DNA from: Pseudomonas fluorescens
Lineage (GTDB): Bacteria > Pseudomonadota > Gammaproteobacteria > Pseudomonadales > Pseudomonadaceae
NCBI RefSeq assembly: GCF_902498195.1
Contig: NZ_CABVIY010000004.1
Location: forward strand, 496,001 to 560,000
Direction of reading: 5' to 3'
DNA: 64,000 bases
A program made the translations under genes and the position numbers. This document shows positions 16,299-24,877 of this stretch, in pieces; within the stretch, counting starts at the first letter, position 1, and every line of letters starts with the position of its first letter. The notes beneath the pieces are model-generated. The model was not told the origin of the DNA and did no database searches. It saw only the letters and a program-made list of their open reading frames with translations.

Positions 16299-17654
16299 TC
16301 AGCGTTTGACGCGACCCTCGCGAGCCAGCGCGATATCGACCATCTGCGGCGCAAGACCCAGGTAATTGGACGGGTCGGTGAGGCGCTTGAGTTCCTCGAT
16401 ATCCAGTTGCGCGGTGGCTTCGCCTTGAGCGAGCAGGGCGTCGAGCAGGCTGGTGCCTTCGTCGTTGGCCAGGCGGCACGCGGCATACACCACGTCATGG
16501 GCGACCTGCCGTCCCAGTGCCGGGGCCAGCCCCATCATCACCGCTTCGGCGACGATCAGGCCCTGGGTCATGTCGAGGTTCTTGCGCATGCGCTCGGTGC
16601 GCACTTCCAGGCCAGCCAACATGAATTTCGCCTGGCCAAGGGAGGCTGCGCTCAGGGCGAATGCCTCTGGAATGGCGATCCACTCGGCTTGCCATGGACC
16701 GGTGGAACGTTCGAAATCCTGGATCATCGCATCGAGCATCAGGCCGGCGTGCTGGCGTACGCCCTTGGCAGCGGCGTACATCAATTCACAGGAAATCGGA
16801 TTGCGCTTCTGCGGCATGGTGCTGCTGGCGCCGCGACCCTTGACGAAGGGTTCATACACTTCGCCCAACTCGCTGGTCATCATCATCATCACGTCCAGGG
16901 CAATTTTGCCCAGCGAACCGGTGACCAGCCCGAGGAAATTCAGGGTTTCGGCCAGGCCGTCGCGGGCGACGTGCCAGGTGGCTTGCGGCACGCCAAGGCC
17001 CAGTTCGGCCATCAACGCTTCCTGGACTTCCAGGCCCTTGTCGCCCAAAGAGGCCAGCGTACCCGCCGCACCGGCAAACTGGCCGATTTCCACCCGTGGG
17101 CGCAGTTCCACCAGACGTTCGGCATGACGATCGAACATGCTCAGCCACACCGCGCATTTGTAGCCGAAGGTGATCGGCAGGGCGTGTTGCAGGTGGGTAC
17201 GGCCGGCCATCGGGGTATCGCGATAGCGTTTCGCAAGGTCGGCCAGCAAACCGCGCACGGCCTGGATGTCACGCTCGACGATCGCCAGCGCCGCACGCAC
17301 TTGCAGGACCACGGCGGTGTCCATGATGTCCTGCGTGGTGGCGCCCCAGTGCACGTAGCGCCCGGCCTCGCCACAGGTTTTCGACAGTTGTTCCACCAGC
17401 GGCAGGATCGGGTAACCGACGATTTCGGTCTCGTGCTGCATCAGTGCCAGGTCGAGGGAGGCGTAGGTGGCGCGTTCGGCGATCTGCTCGGCGGCATCGG
17501 CAGGGATCACGCCGCAACGGGCTTCGGCGCGGGCCAGTGCCACTTCCACTTCGATGTAGCGTTCGATCAGGGCTTTGTCGGAAAACACGCCGCGCATCTC
17601 GGCGGTGCCGAACATGTCGCGAAAGAGGGCGGAATCGAAGACGGTGCTGGACAT
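16299..17654 (-). CDS. Fumarase/aspartase-superfamily lyase (adenylosuccinate lyase/PcaB-like)
   Basis: 451 residues with the superfamily signature GRGASSTMPQKRNP (flexible catalytic serine loop), GRTHLQHALP and HWGATTQDIMDT. The enzymes split or form C-N or C-O bonds with release of fumarate or a related acid, or lactonise carboxymuconate. Neither purine nor protocatechuate genes are nearby; the partners are a dicarboxylate carrier and a divergent GntR regulator. This suggests degradation of an N- or O-succinyl-type compound, but the substrate is undetermined. A CAGGATCAACTC ribosome site supports the start. Confidence 0.85.
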   Translation of the reverse strand: MSSTVFDSALFRDMFGTAEMRGVFSDKALIERYIEVEVALARAEARCGVIPADAAEQIAERATYASLDLALMQHETEIVGYPILPLVEQLSKTCGEAGRYVHWGATTQDIMDTAVVLQVRAALAIVERDIQAVRGLLADLAKRYRDTPMAGRTHLQHALPITFGYKCAVWLSMFDRHAERLVELRPRVEIGQFAGAAGTLASLGDKGLEVQEALMAELGLGVPQATWHVARDGLAETLNFLGLVTGSLGKIALDVMMMMTSELGEVYEPFVKGRGASSTMPQKRNPISCELMYAAAKGVRQHAGLMLDAMIQDFERSTGPWQAEWIAIPEAFALSAASLGQAKFMLAGLEVRTERMRKNLDMTQGLIVAEAVMMGLAPALGRQVAHDVVYAACRLANDEGTSLLDALLAQGEATAQLDIEELKRLTDPSNYLGLAPQMVDIALAREGRVKR

Positions 17655-17683
17655 GAGTTGATCCTGATATGTTTGTTATTGAT

Positions 17684-17704
17684 CGGACATATTTAATATG
17701 TCCG
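17684..17704. promoter_or_regulatory. Palindromic operator CGGACATA-N5-TATGTCCG
   Basis: Perfect 8-bp inverted arms around TTTAA, in the divergent promoter region between the lyase and the GntR/UTRA regulator. It is the obvious candidate for the binding site of that regulator. Confidence 0.7.
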
Positions 17705-17761
17705 TACATAATTCTTACGTGCTCGCTGATACACTGTCAACTCGGTGAACGCTCGGGACTG

Positions 17762-18508
17762 ATGAAAGGTATGAACCAGACGCGCTATGCGGTCGTTGCA
17801 AAAGACTTGATGGAGGGGATTTCCAGTGGGCGCTACCCGGTCGGGACGCTGTTGCCCACGGAATTCGAACTGTGCGAGCTGTATGAAGTGAGCCGACATA
17901 CGGTGCGCGCGGCCATCACCCAATTGCAGAATCAGGGGCTGGTTTCCCGGCGCAAAAGGGTCGGGACGCGGGTCGAGGCGTCCTCGCCGCAAGGGGGGTA
18001 TTCGCAATCGCTGGCCTCGGTATCGGACCTGGTTCACCTGGCCGAAACCCAGATCCGCAGCATTCAGCATGTGCACCACTTCGTCGCCGACATCGCCCAG
18101 GCCCGGCGCTTGGGGCTGGAGCCGGGCGAGCATTATTTTTGCGTATCGAGCATTCGGGTCGATCAGCAGAACGCGCGCGCGCCGCTGTGCTGGACCGACG
18201 TTTATGCCCAGGACATCTACGCCGAGGTGATCGAGCTGGCCGAGCAGCACCCCGACGAGCTGATTGCCGCGCTGATCGAACAGCATTTCGCCCGGACCAT
18301 CGACGTGGTGGATCAACAAGTACGCGCGGTCTTGCTGACCCCGGACATAGCCAAAAGCCTCAATGCGGAACCTGGCTCCCCGGGCTTGAACATCATTCGC
18401 CAGTACCGCGACGAGGATGGCGCGCTGATGGTGGTGTCGGAAACCACCCATCCCGAAGACCGGTTTACCCTGGTGACGCAGATGAAGCGCGAGCGCACAT
18501 CAGCCTAG
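17762..18508 (+). CDS. GntR-family regulator with UTRA domain
   Basis: 248 residues: an N-terminal winged helix (about residues 8-75, ELYEVSRHTVRAAITQLQNQ) and a C-terminal UTRA ligand domain (about 95-240). HutC/FarR-type regulators bind a pathway metabolite and repress neighbouring genes. It is divergent from the lyase-carrier unit, with a perfect 21-bp palindrome between them. The ATG at 17762 was preferred; another at 17771 would drop three residues. Confidence 0.88.
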   Translation: MKGMNQTRYAVVAKDLMEGISSGRYPVGTLLPTEFELCELYEVSRHTVRAAITQLQNQGLVSRRKRVGTRVEASSPQGGYSQSLASVSDLVHLAETQIRSIQHVHHFVADIAQARRLGLEPGEHYFCVSSIRVDQQNARAPLCWTDVYAQDIYAEVIELAEQHPDELIAALIEQHFARTIDVVDQQVRAVLLTPDIAKSLNAEPGSPGLNIIRQYRDEDGALMVVSETTHPEDRFTLVTQMKRERTSA

Positions 18509-18618
18509 TTCGCGGGTTTGCAGGCATGAGGTAGCGGGCCGGCCCAACGGTGCTGGCGCATTTGCCGACGAGGACTATCGTTGCCTGACGGATCACTCCC
18601 TTCGAAGAGGACGTCGTC

Positions 18619-19377
18619 ATGAACACCAGCGATCTGCTCGAACAATTACTGCGCGGCGCCGGCCAGGGCGGGATGCCGCGACAGGGCGGCGGCGGGGCAT
18701 CGGCGCAAGGTGGGCTCGGGGACCTGGGCGGGTTGCTCGGTGGCTTGCTCGGCGGTGGTGGCGGTGGTGGTGCCGGTGCGGGCGCCGGTGGCATGGGCGG
18801 GCTGGGCGGTTTGCTCGGTGGCTTGCTGGGCGGCGGTTCGCCGATGGGCGGCTCGACCCAGGGCCGCTCCGGGGGCGGCGGCGCCAACTACGCCGCGCTC
18901 GCTTCGCTGGGGATGATGGCGTTCCAGGCGTATCAGGCCTGGCAACGCAGTCAGGCCTCGCAACAGCAAGCCGCGCCGCAACAGGCGGTGCGCACGGTGG
19001 ACATGCTGGCGGGACCGGAAATCGAGGAGCACAGCCATGCGATCCTTCGCGCCCTGATTGCGGCCGCCAAGGCCGATGGTCGGTTCGACGATGCCGAGAA
19101 GCAAATGATCAACGCCGAAATCGCCCGCCATACCGACGATCCACAATTGCAGCAGTGGCTGGACGATGAAGTGGCCAAGCCGCTGGACCCTGCCGAGGTG
19201 GCGCAATCGGCCACCGACCCCGGCATGGCTGCCGAGATGTACCTGGCCAGCGTGATGCTGGTGGATGATCAGCAGGATGCCGAGCGCAGTTATCTGGATG
19301 AATTGGCGGCGGCGCTGCAGATCGAGCCGGATTTGCAGGTGCATCTGGAACAGCAGGCCAGGGGTGGGGCTGCTTGA
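18619..19377 (+). CDS. DUF533 / TerB-like protein with glycine-rich repeats
   Basis: 252 residues. The N-terminal third is very rich in glycine and leucine, with two near-copies of a GGLLGGLLGG block (about residues 34-43 and 64-73) separated by a glycine/alanine stretch; a hydrophobic segment follows. The C-terminal part (about 130-250) is a DUF533/TerB-like helical domain with AKADGRFDDAEKQMI. Such proteins (YebE type) are inner-membrane associated with unclear roles. The gene stands alone. Confidence 0.82.
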   Translation: MNTSDLLEQLLRGAGQGGMPRQGGGGASAQGGLGDLGGLLGGLLGGGGGGGAGAGAGGMGGLGGLLGGLLGGGSPMGGSTQGRSGGGGANYAALASLGMMAFQAYQAWQRSQASQQQAAPQQAVRTVDMLAGPEIEEHSHAILRALIAAAKADGRFDDAEKQMINAEIARHTDDPQLQQWLDDEVAKPLDPAEVAQSATDPGMAAEMYLASVMLVDDQQDAERSYLDELAAALQIEPDLQVHLEQQARGGAA

Positions 19378-19400
19378 AGGAAGCGGCGCCTGTCGGGACG

Positions 19401-19468
19401 TCTTCGCGAGCAAGCCCGCTCCCACATTTGAGCTCGGTCAAATGTGGGAGCGGGCTTGCTCGCGAAGA
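19401..19468. repeat. REP pair in reversed arrangement
   Basis: Two REP copies facing the other way round (TCGCGAGCAAGCCCGCTCCC first) with only about 17 bp between them, making a tighter hairpin than the usual REPIN. It lies between convergent genes. Confidence 0.88.
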
Positions 19469-19480
19469 ACGATAACGCGG

Positions 19481-19921
19481 TCAACCTGCCGGTTTGGGCA
19501 CCAGAAAAGTCACGCCATAGCGCTCCGCGACCTCGAATATCCTCGGCAAGTCCTCGGGCACCTTGAACCCATCCATTGCCGTGAAAAACTGCCCGCCACG
19601 GGGATCGGACACTACGCCGATCATCTTCGCGGTGCGGCTGAGGTTCCTGTAGGCGTGGACCGTCCCGCCAGGGATATGCACATAACCCCCGGCCGAGACG
19701 GTGGTGGATTTGCCCTCGACCGTCACTTCGACTTCGCCCTCCACCACGAAAAACGCTTCGTCCCAGGGGTGAAAGTGCGGCGGCGGCCCGCCACCCGACA
19801 CACCTTCCTGGATATGCATTTCAAAGGGCTTGGTGAGGTCACCGCCGGCAAGTACCGTGATGGTTTCGCCCACCACATTGACCGGTGCAGGGGGGACGTC
19901 GATGACGTGAGTCGTGCGCAT
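19481..19921 (-). CDS. Cupin-domain protein
   Basis: 146 residues forming a single cupin barrel: GGGPPPHFHPWDEAFFVVEG supplies the metal-binding HxH and Glu, and GTVHAYRN the last histidine. I chose the ATG at 19921 because GGAG lies nine bases upstream. No partner genes suggest a substrate. Confidence 0.82.
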   Translation of the reverse strand: MRTTHVIDVPPAPVNVVGETITVLAGGDLTKPFEMHIQEGVSGGGPPPHFHPWDEAFFVVEGEVEVTVEGKSTTVSAGGYVHIPGGTVHAYRNLSRTAKMIGVVSDPRGGQFFTAMDGFKVPEDLPRIFEVAERYGVTFLVPKPAG

Positions 19922-20106
19922 GATGACGCTCCGGGAATGAGACGGCACTGGCCGATTGTATGCCCTTGAACGTCCACCGGCAGCCCGGCCACGGGGCCGT
20001 CTGTCCGGGCATTTTCAACGCCGATGGAATTTTTATCCGCGGGGCCTGCTCTGCTGAGGAACAGGCGCGCTGATTGCGCGTCCTGCCGTGACCAGCAGGG
20101 TGAGCC

Positions 20107-22686
20107 ATGAACAAGGACCTGGACGACTACAACCGCATGCGCGATTTTTCGGTGACGTCCGAGCCGGCCGCCGTCAAGCGCACGGGCCGCAAAAATGCCA
20201 GGGATCATGCCTTGCAGTTCTGCATCCAGAAGCACGATGCCTCGCGCCTGCATTACGACTTTCGCCTGGAACTCGATGGCGCGCTCAAGAGCTGGGCAGT
20301 ACCCAAGGGCCCGTCGCTGGACCCCAGGGTCAAGCGCCTGGCGGTGCATGTCGAAGACCATCCACTGGACTACGCCACGTTCGAGGGCAGCATCCCCGAA
20401 GGGCACTACGGCGCGGGCGATGTGATTGTCTGGGACCGTGGCGTATGGATTCCCCGGGAAGACCCGGCCAAGGCCTACGCCAAGGGGCGCCTGAAATTCG
20501 AGTTGCAGGGCGAGAAACTCGCCGGCCTGTGGAACCTGGTGCGCACACACATGCCGGGCAAGCAGGAGCAGTGGTTCCTGATCAAGCATCAGGACGGCGC
20601 CGCCCGGCCCGAAGAGGATTACGACGTGGTCGCCGCCGAGCCCGACAGTGTGCTCAGTGATCGAACGGTGGTGGCCAAGGCAACCAGATCCAGAGCCATC
20701 AAAAAACCGGGCCCTGCGGCACCCAAGGAAAAGTCCGGGCAACTGACGGGCGCGCACAAGGCCAGATTGCCGGACCAGATCAAGCCCGAACTGGCGACGC
20801 TGGTGGAAAAGGTCCCGGACGGCCAGTGGAGCTATGAGGTCAAGTTCGACGGCTACCGGATCATGGCGCGCATCGATCACGACGAGGTCAAGCTGTTCAC
20901 CCGCAACGGCCACGACTGGACCCACAAGCTGCCCGGCCAGGCCAAGGCGCTGGCGGGGCTGGGCCTGGAGTCGGCGTGGTTAGACGGCGAAATGGTGGTG
21001 GCTGACGAGCAGGGCATTCCGGACTTCCAGGCCCTGCAAAATGCCTTCGACGCCAACCGTAGCGGCAATATCCTTTACTACCTGTTCGACCTGCCGTACC
21101 TCAATGGCGTCGACCTGCGCGAGGTGCCGGTCGAAGAGCGCCGGGCGGCCTTGGCGACTGTGCTCAAAACCGCTGACGATCCGCTGCTGCGGTTCTCCGA
21201 CAGCTTCGGCGAAGACCCGCAAGCCTTGCTCAACAGCGCCTGCCAGATGCGCATGGAGGGGCTGATCGGCAAGCGCCTGGGTTCGCCTTATGTCTCACGG
21301 CGCAGCAGCGACTGGATCAAGCTCAAGTGCAAGCACCGCCAGGAGTTCGTCATCGTCGGTTACACCGATCCGAAAGGCTCGCGCAGTGCCTTCGGCGCCT
21401 TGCTGCTGGGGCTGCATGACCGCGACAGCGGCGAGTTGCGCTATGCCGGAAAGGTCGGCACCGGATTCACCGAGGCGACCCTGGGCAGCCTTCATGAGCA
21501 ACTCAAACCGCTGCGCACGAAAAAACCGTCGGTGGTCAACCCACCCGGCGGCGTGGAATTGAACGGCGTGCACTGGCTCAAGCCGCGTCTGCTGGCGGAA
21601 GTGGCCTTTGCTGAAATAACCAAGGACGGTTCGGTGCGGCATGCGGTGTTCCATGGCCTGCGTGACGATAAACCTGCCAAAGCCATCTCCGAGGAGCGCC
21701 CGAGCGCCGTGAAAACCACCCCTGGGAAGAAAACGCCAGCGGCCAAAGCTTCTGCCGCGAAAAAGCACACCGAGCCTGCGCCCTCACAACTTGGCCTGGA
21801 CGAAGGCAAAGTGCGCATCACCCACCCGGACCGGGTCATCGACGCCACGAGCGGCACCACCAAGATGCAATTGGCGGAGTATTACGCCAGTGTCGCCGAG
21901 TGGATCCTGCCGCAGCTCAAGGATCGCCCGGTGGCGCTGGTGCGTGCCCCGGACGGCATCGCCGGCGAGTTGTTCTTTCAGAAAAACGCCGAGCGCCTGG
22001 CCATCCCCGGCATCGCCACCCTGGACAAGGACGTCACGGGTCAACCGGTGATGATCATCAACAACGCCGAAGCGCTGGTCGGCGCGGTGCAGATGAGCAC
22101 GGTGGAGCTGCACACCTGGAACGCCACCTCGGACAACCTCGACAAACCGGATCGCTTCGTCCTCGACCTCGACCCGGACCCGGCACTGCCGTGGAAACGC
22201 ATGGTCGAGGCGACCCAGCTGACCCTCTCGGTGCTCGATGAACTGGGGCTCAAGGCGTTCCTCAAGACCAGCGGCGGCAAGGGCATTCACCTGGTGGTGC
22301 CGCTGACCCGCAAGCTCGGCTGGGATGAGGTCAAGGATTTCAGCCACGGGATCGTCAGCCACATGGCGAAGATGCTGCCGGAACGATTTTCCGCGGTGTC
22401 GGGGCCGAAGAACCGGGTGGGACGGATTTTCATCGACTACCTGCGCAACGGGCTGGGCGCCACCACCATCTGTGCGTATGCCGCGCGCACCCGTGAAGGG
22501 TTGCCGGTATCGGTGCCGCTTTTCCGGGAAGAGGTGGCAGAGCTTAAAGGTGGCAATCAGTGGAACGTGCACAACGTGCACGAACGCCTGGCCGAGGTGG
22601 GCGACGAGCCCTGGGCGGACCTGAAGAAAACCCGGCAGACGATCACTGCCGAGATGCGCCGGCGGGTCGGGATGAAAAAGACCTGA
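20107..22686 (+). CDS. ligD: ATP-dependent DNA ligase D (NHEJ)
   Basis: 859 residues with the Pseudomonas domain order: N-terminal 3'-phosphoesterase (about 30-160; LHYDFRLELDG, EDHPLDY, HYGAGDVIVWD), central ATP-dependent ligase (about 225-530; nucleotidyl lysine K246 in YEVKFDGYR), and C-terminal primase-polymerase (about 575-840; catalytic FVLDLDPD). A low-complexity Lys/Ala linker (about 525-560) joins the last two. LigD repairs double-strand breaks together with Ku; no Ku gene is in the window. The gene is monocistronic. Confidence 0.96.
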   Translation: MNKDLDDYNRMRDFSVTSEPAAVKRTGRKNARDHALQFCIQKHDASRLHYDFRLELDGALKSWAVPKGPSLDPRVKRLAVHVEDHPLDYATFEGSIPEGHYGAGDVIVWDRGVWIPREDPAKAYAKGRLKFELQGEKLAGLWNLVRTHMPGKQEQWFLIKHQDGAARPEEDYDVVAAEPDSVLSDRTVVAKATRSRAIKKPGPAAPKEKSGQLTGAHKARLPDQIKPELATLVEKVPDGQWSYEVKFDGYRIMARIDHDEVKLFTRNGHDWTHKLPGQAKALAGLGLESAWLDGEMVVADEQGIPDFQALQNAFDANRSGNILYYLFDLPYLNGVDLREVPVEERRAALATVLKTADDPLLRFSDSFGEDPQALLNSACQMRMEGLIGKRLGSPYVSRRSSDWIKLKCKHRQEFVIVGYTDPKGSRSAFGALLLGLHDRDSGELRYAGKVGTGFTEATLGSLHEQLKPLRTKKPSVVNPPGGVELNGVHWLKPRLLAEVAFAEITKDGSVRHAVFHGLRDDKPAKAISEERPSAVKTTPGKKTPAAKASAAKKHTEPAPSQLGLDEGKVRITHPDRVIDATSGTTKMQLAEYYASVAEWILPQLKDRPVALVRAPDGIAGELFFQKNAERLAIPGIATLDKDVTGQPVMIINNAEALVGAVQMSTVELHTWNATSDNLDKPDRFVLDLDPDPALPWKRMVEATQLTLSVLDELGLKAFLKTSGGKGIHLVVPLTRKLGWDEVKDFSHGIVSHMAKMLPERFSAVSGPKNRVGRIFIDYLRNGLGATTICAYAARTREGLPVSVPLFREEVAELKGGNQWNVHNVHERLAEVGDEPWADLKKTRQTITAEMRRRVGMKKT

Positions 22687-22690
22687 TTAT

Positions 22691-22768
22691 GTAGGAGCTG
22701 CCGCAGGCTGCGATCTATTGATTTTAATATTCAGGATCAAAAGATCGCAGCCTGCGGCAGCTCCTGCA
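22691..22768. repeat. Inverted repeat of the GTAGGAGCTGCCGCAGGCTG family
   Basis: Second member of the family seen at 9957, between convergent ligD and the DUF3313 gene. Arms of about 30 bp around a short AT-rich centre. Confidence 0.85.
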
Positions 22769-22779
22769 GGGGCCGTGTA

Positions 22780-23454
22780 TTAGTGGATAAACGCCTGGAA
22801 GTCAGCGCCTAACTTGTCGATCGCCGCCTTGAAGTCCTGCGCCGTGACTTTCTGGCTGGTGTTCGACAGCTGCTTGCCGAACACCTTGCGCACGACCTTG
22901 GCCACGGTCTGGTTGTTTTTCGCGTCGATGAACTCGGCCTCGATAAACAGTTCGGTGTCCTGGTCCCGGTGGCCAGTAGCGGCCTGGGTGGCGCCGACCA
23001 CCGCTGCGATCGGCACCACTTCGTACCACTGCATGCCTTCGTTCGAGGCACTGACCCCGGTGATGGCCGCGCGCATGATCAGGGTTTTCGCGCCGGCCGG
23101 TGCTGCGCTCGGGCTGTTGACCACTCGGTATTTCTGTCCCAGCGTGGCTTTGGCTTTGTTGGTCATGTAGGTCTGGATGTCGTTGAGCGTCTGCTTGTTG
23201 ACCTGCTCATTGGGCTTGGGCGCCGGATACAGCTCCAGCCGGTTGAACGCCACCGTGTCATACGCATTGGGGTTCCACGACGGGCTTACCCAGCGCATGG
23301 CCGTCCCGCCGCTGGGCGTGGTGACCTCTTGCAGGTTGTTGTAGTTGGACAGGAAGCCGGAGTACTGCTCCTTATCGATGACTTTCGAGGTGCAACCACC
23401 AAGCAGGAGCCCGGTCAGCGCGGCGCCGACGAGCAGGTTTCGGGACAGGTTCAT
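22780..23454 (-). CDS. DUF3313 lipoprotein
   Basis: 224 residues with a lipoprotein signal (lipobox LLGGC at C21) and a DUF3313 domain. Several proteins of this family are predicted outer-membrane-anchored lipoproteins of unknown role. It lies 46 bp downstream of the FadL-like porin gene on the same strand and is probably cotranscribed with it. Confidence 0.85.
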   Translation of the reverse strand: MNLSRNLLVGAALTGLLLGGCTSKVIDKEQYSGFLSNYNNLQEVTTPSGGTAMRWVSPSWNPNAYDTVAFNRLELYPAPKPNEQVNKQTLNDIQTYMTNKAKATLGQKYRVVNSPSAAPAGAKTLIMRAAITGVSASNEGMQWYEVVPIAAVVGATQAATGHRDQDTELFIEAEFIDAKNNQTVAKVVRKVFGKQLSNTSQKVTAQDFKAAIDKLGADFQAFIH

Positions 23455-23500
23455 AGTGCTGTGTGCTCCTTGGATAAAGTCGTTGTTCGTTCACAGACAA

Positions 23501-24769
23501 TCAGAAACGCCACGTCATGTTTCCGGTCACGGCTTGAATCCAGGCACTGTCGAATTGACCGGAGATTCGATTGCCCGATGCGGATTTGCTCTGGTCCACC
23601 GGCATGTCGCCCATCCAGATCATCGCCCAGCTGAGGTTGACGTCGGTGTCCCTGTTCAGAGCATAGGTGGCGCCCGTCGCAATGCGCCAGGACTCGGCCA
23701 TTGGCACGATCACCGAGCGCTTGCTGTCGGAAACGGCACTGCTGTCGTACGCCACGCCGACGTTCCACAGCAGTTGCGGGGTGGCCTGGTATTGGGCGCC
23801 GAGTGACAGGTGCCAGGTGTCCTTGAAGCCTGCGTCGATGTTGGTCGAACGGGCATCGTTGGCCGTGGTGTCGACCTGCACGCCGATATCGCCGAATTCC
23901 GACCAGTCCTGCCAATTGACCGAAGCGAGCAATGCCCATTGAGGGTCCAGCTGCTGGAACAGGCTCAGGGTGAGGGTTTGCGGCACGGTGATGTCGAGTT
24001 GGGTCTGGGTGCCATCCAGGCGTTGCAACAAGGGGCCGTTGCCCTTGATGTCCAGGCCGTCCTCGAACTCCAGGTCGACCTTGCTGGTGTAGGTCAGGCC
24101 AATGCGGGTGCCGGGTTGCGGGGTGTAGATCACCCCCACGTTCGCGCCGAAACCCCAGTCCTTGTCCTTGTATTTGAACTGGCCGTCGCCGCGCTCGGTG
24201 AGGCCGAACGGTGAGCGGTCGATGGCGGTCTGGGCTTGCAGCATGCCGTACATGGCCTTGACGCCGACGCCCACCGACCATTGCTCGTTGAAGCGGTAGG
24301 CGATGCTGGGCACCATCGACAAACCGAGCAGGCTGGAGTTTTGCGAAAAATAACGCCCCGACCAATCGTTGTCGTAATTGACCGCCAGGCCGAAGTCGCC
24401 GTACTGGCCGAAGCCGACGCTCCAGTGATCGTCCAGTTCATGGCTGATGAAAAAACTCGCGCCGGCCATCGGGTCGAGCGCATTGCCGCTGCCACTGCCC
24501 GACACGTTGGTGTCGTCGTCGCGATCGAACGTGATGTCGCCGTACAGCAGCTGCAGGCCGCCGGTGATCTGCGTGCCCGGCAGGAAACTCATGCCCGCCG
24601 GGTTGCTGGCAATGGTCGACGGGCCCTGGGCCCGGGCGGCGGCACCGGCGTTGGCCAGGCCGACGTTATCGGTAGCGATTTCGTAAAGCATGATGCCGCC
24701 GGCCCAGGCTGGCTGGCAGCACAAGGCGTAAAGCGTGACGGCGGGCAGAACAGATATTTTTGGCTGCAT
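23501..24769 (-). CDS. FadL/OmpP1-type outer membrane transport protein
   Basis: 422 residues with a signal peptide (cleavage after QPAWA) and the family N-terminal hatch segment beginning GGIMLYEIATDNVGLANAGA, followed by 14-strand barrel-type sequence ending in WRF. FadL porins admit hydrophobic molecules such as fatty acids or aromatics. I used the ATG at 24769 because it begins the signal peptide; an earlier start adds hydrophilic residues. Confidence 0.88.
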   Translation of the reverse strand: MQPKISVLPAVTLYALCCQPAWAGGIMLYEIATDNVGLANAGAAARAQGPSTIASNPAGMSFLPGTQITGGLQLLYGDITFDRDDDTNVSGSGSGNALDPMAGASFFISHELDDHWSVGFGQYGDFGLAVNYDNDWSGRYFSQNSSLLGLSMVPSIAYRFNEQWSVGVGVKAMYGMLQAQTAIDRSPFGLTERGDGQFKYKDKDWGFGANVGVIYTPQPGTRIGLTYTSKVDLEFEDGLDIKGNGPLLQRLDGTQTQLDITVPQTLTLSLFQQLDPQWALLASVNWQDWSEFGDIGVQVDTTANDARSTNIDAGFKDTWHLSLGAQYQATPQLLWNVGVAYDSSAVSDSKRSVIVPMAESWRIATGATYALNRDTDVNLSWAMIWMGDMPVDQSKSASGNRISGQFDSAWIQAVTGNMTWRF

Positions 24770-24877
24770 GGCGTCAGTACCCGGAGCCGTCCCCCGACAG
24801 CTGCGCAAATGTGTTGTCCCCGCGAAAAGAGCGTAGGTTCAAATCGTTAAAAAGCCAGTGGCATCCCTGCGCTGCAC

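Noticed and set aside
20107..22686. Search for a Ku gene next to ligD.
   Set aside because: No Ku-like frame is present on either side; Ku is presumably elsewhere in the genome.
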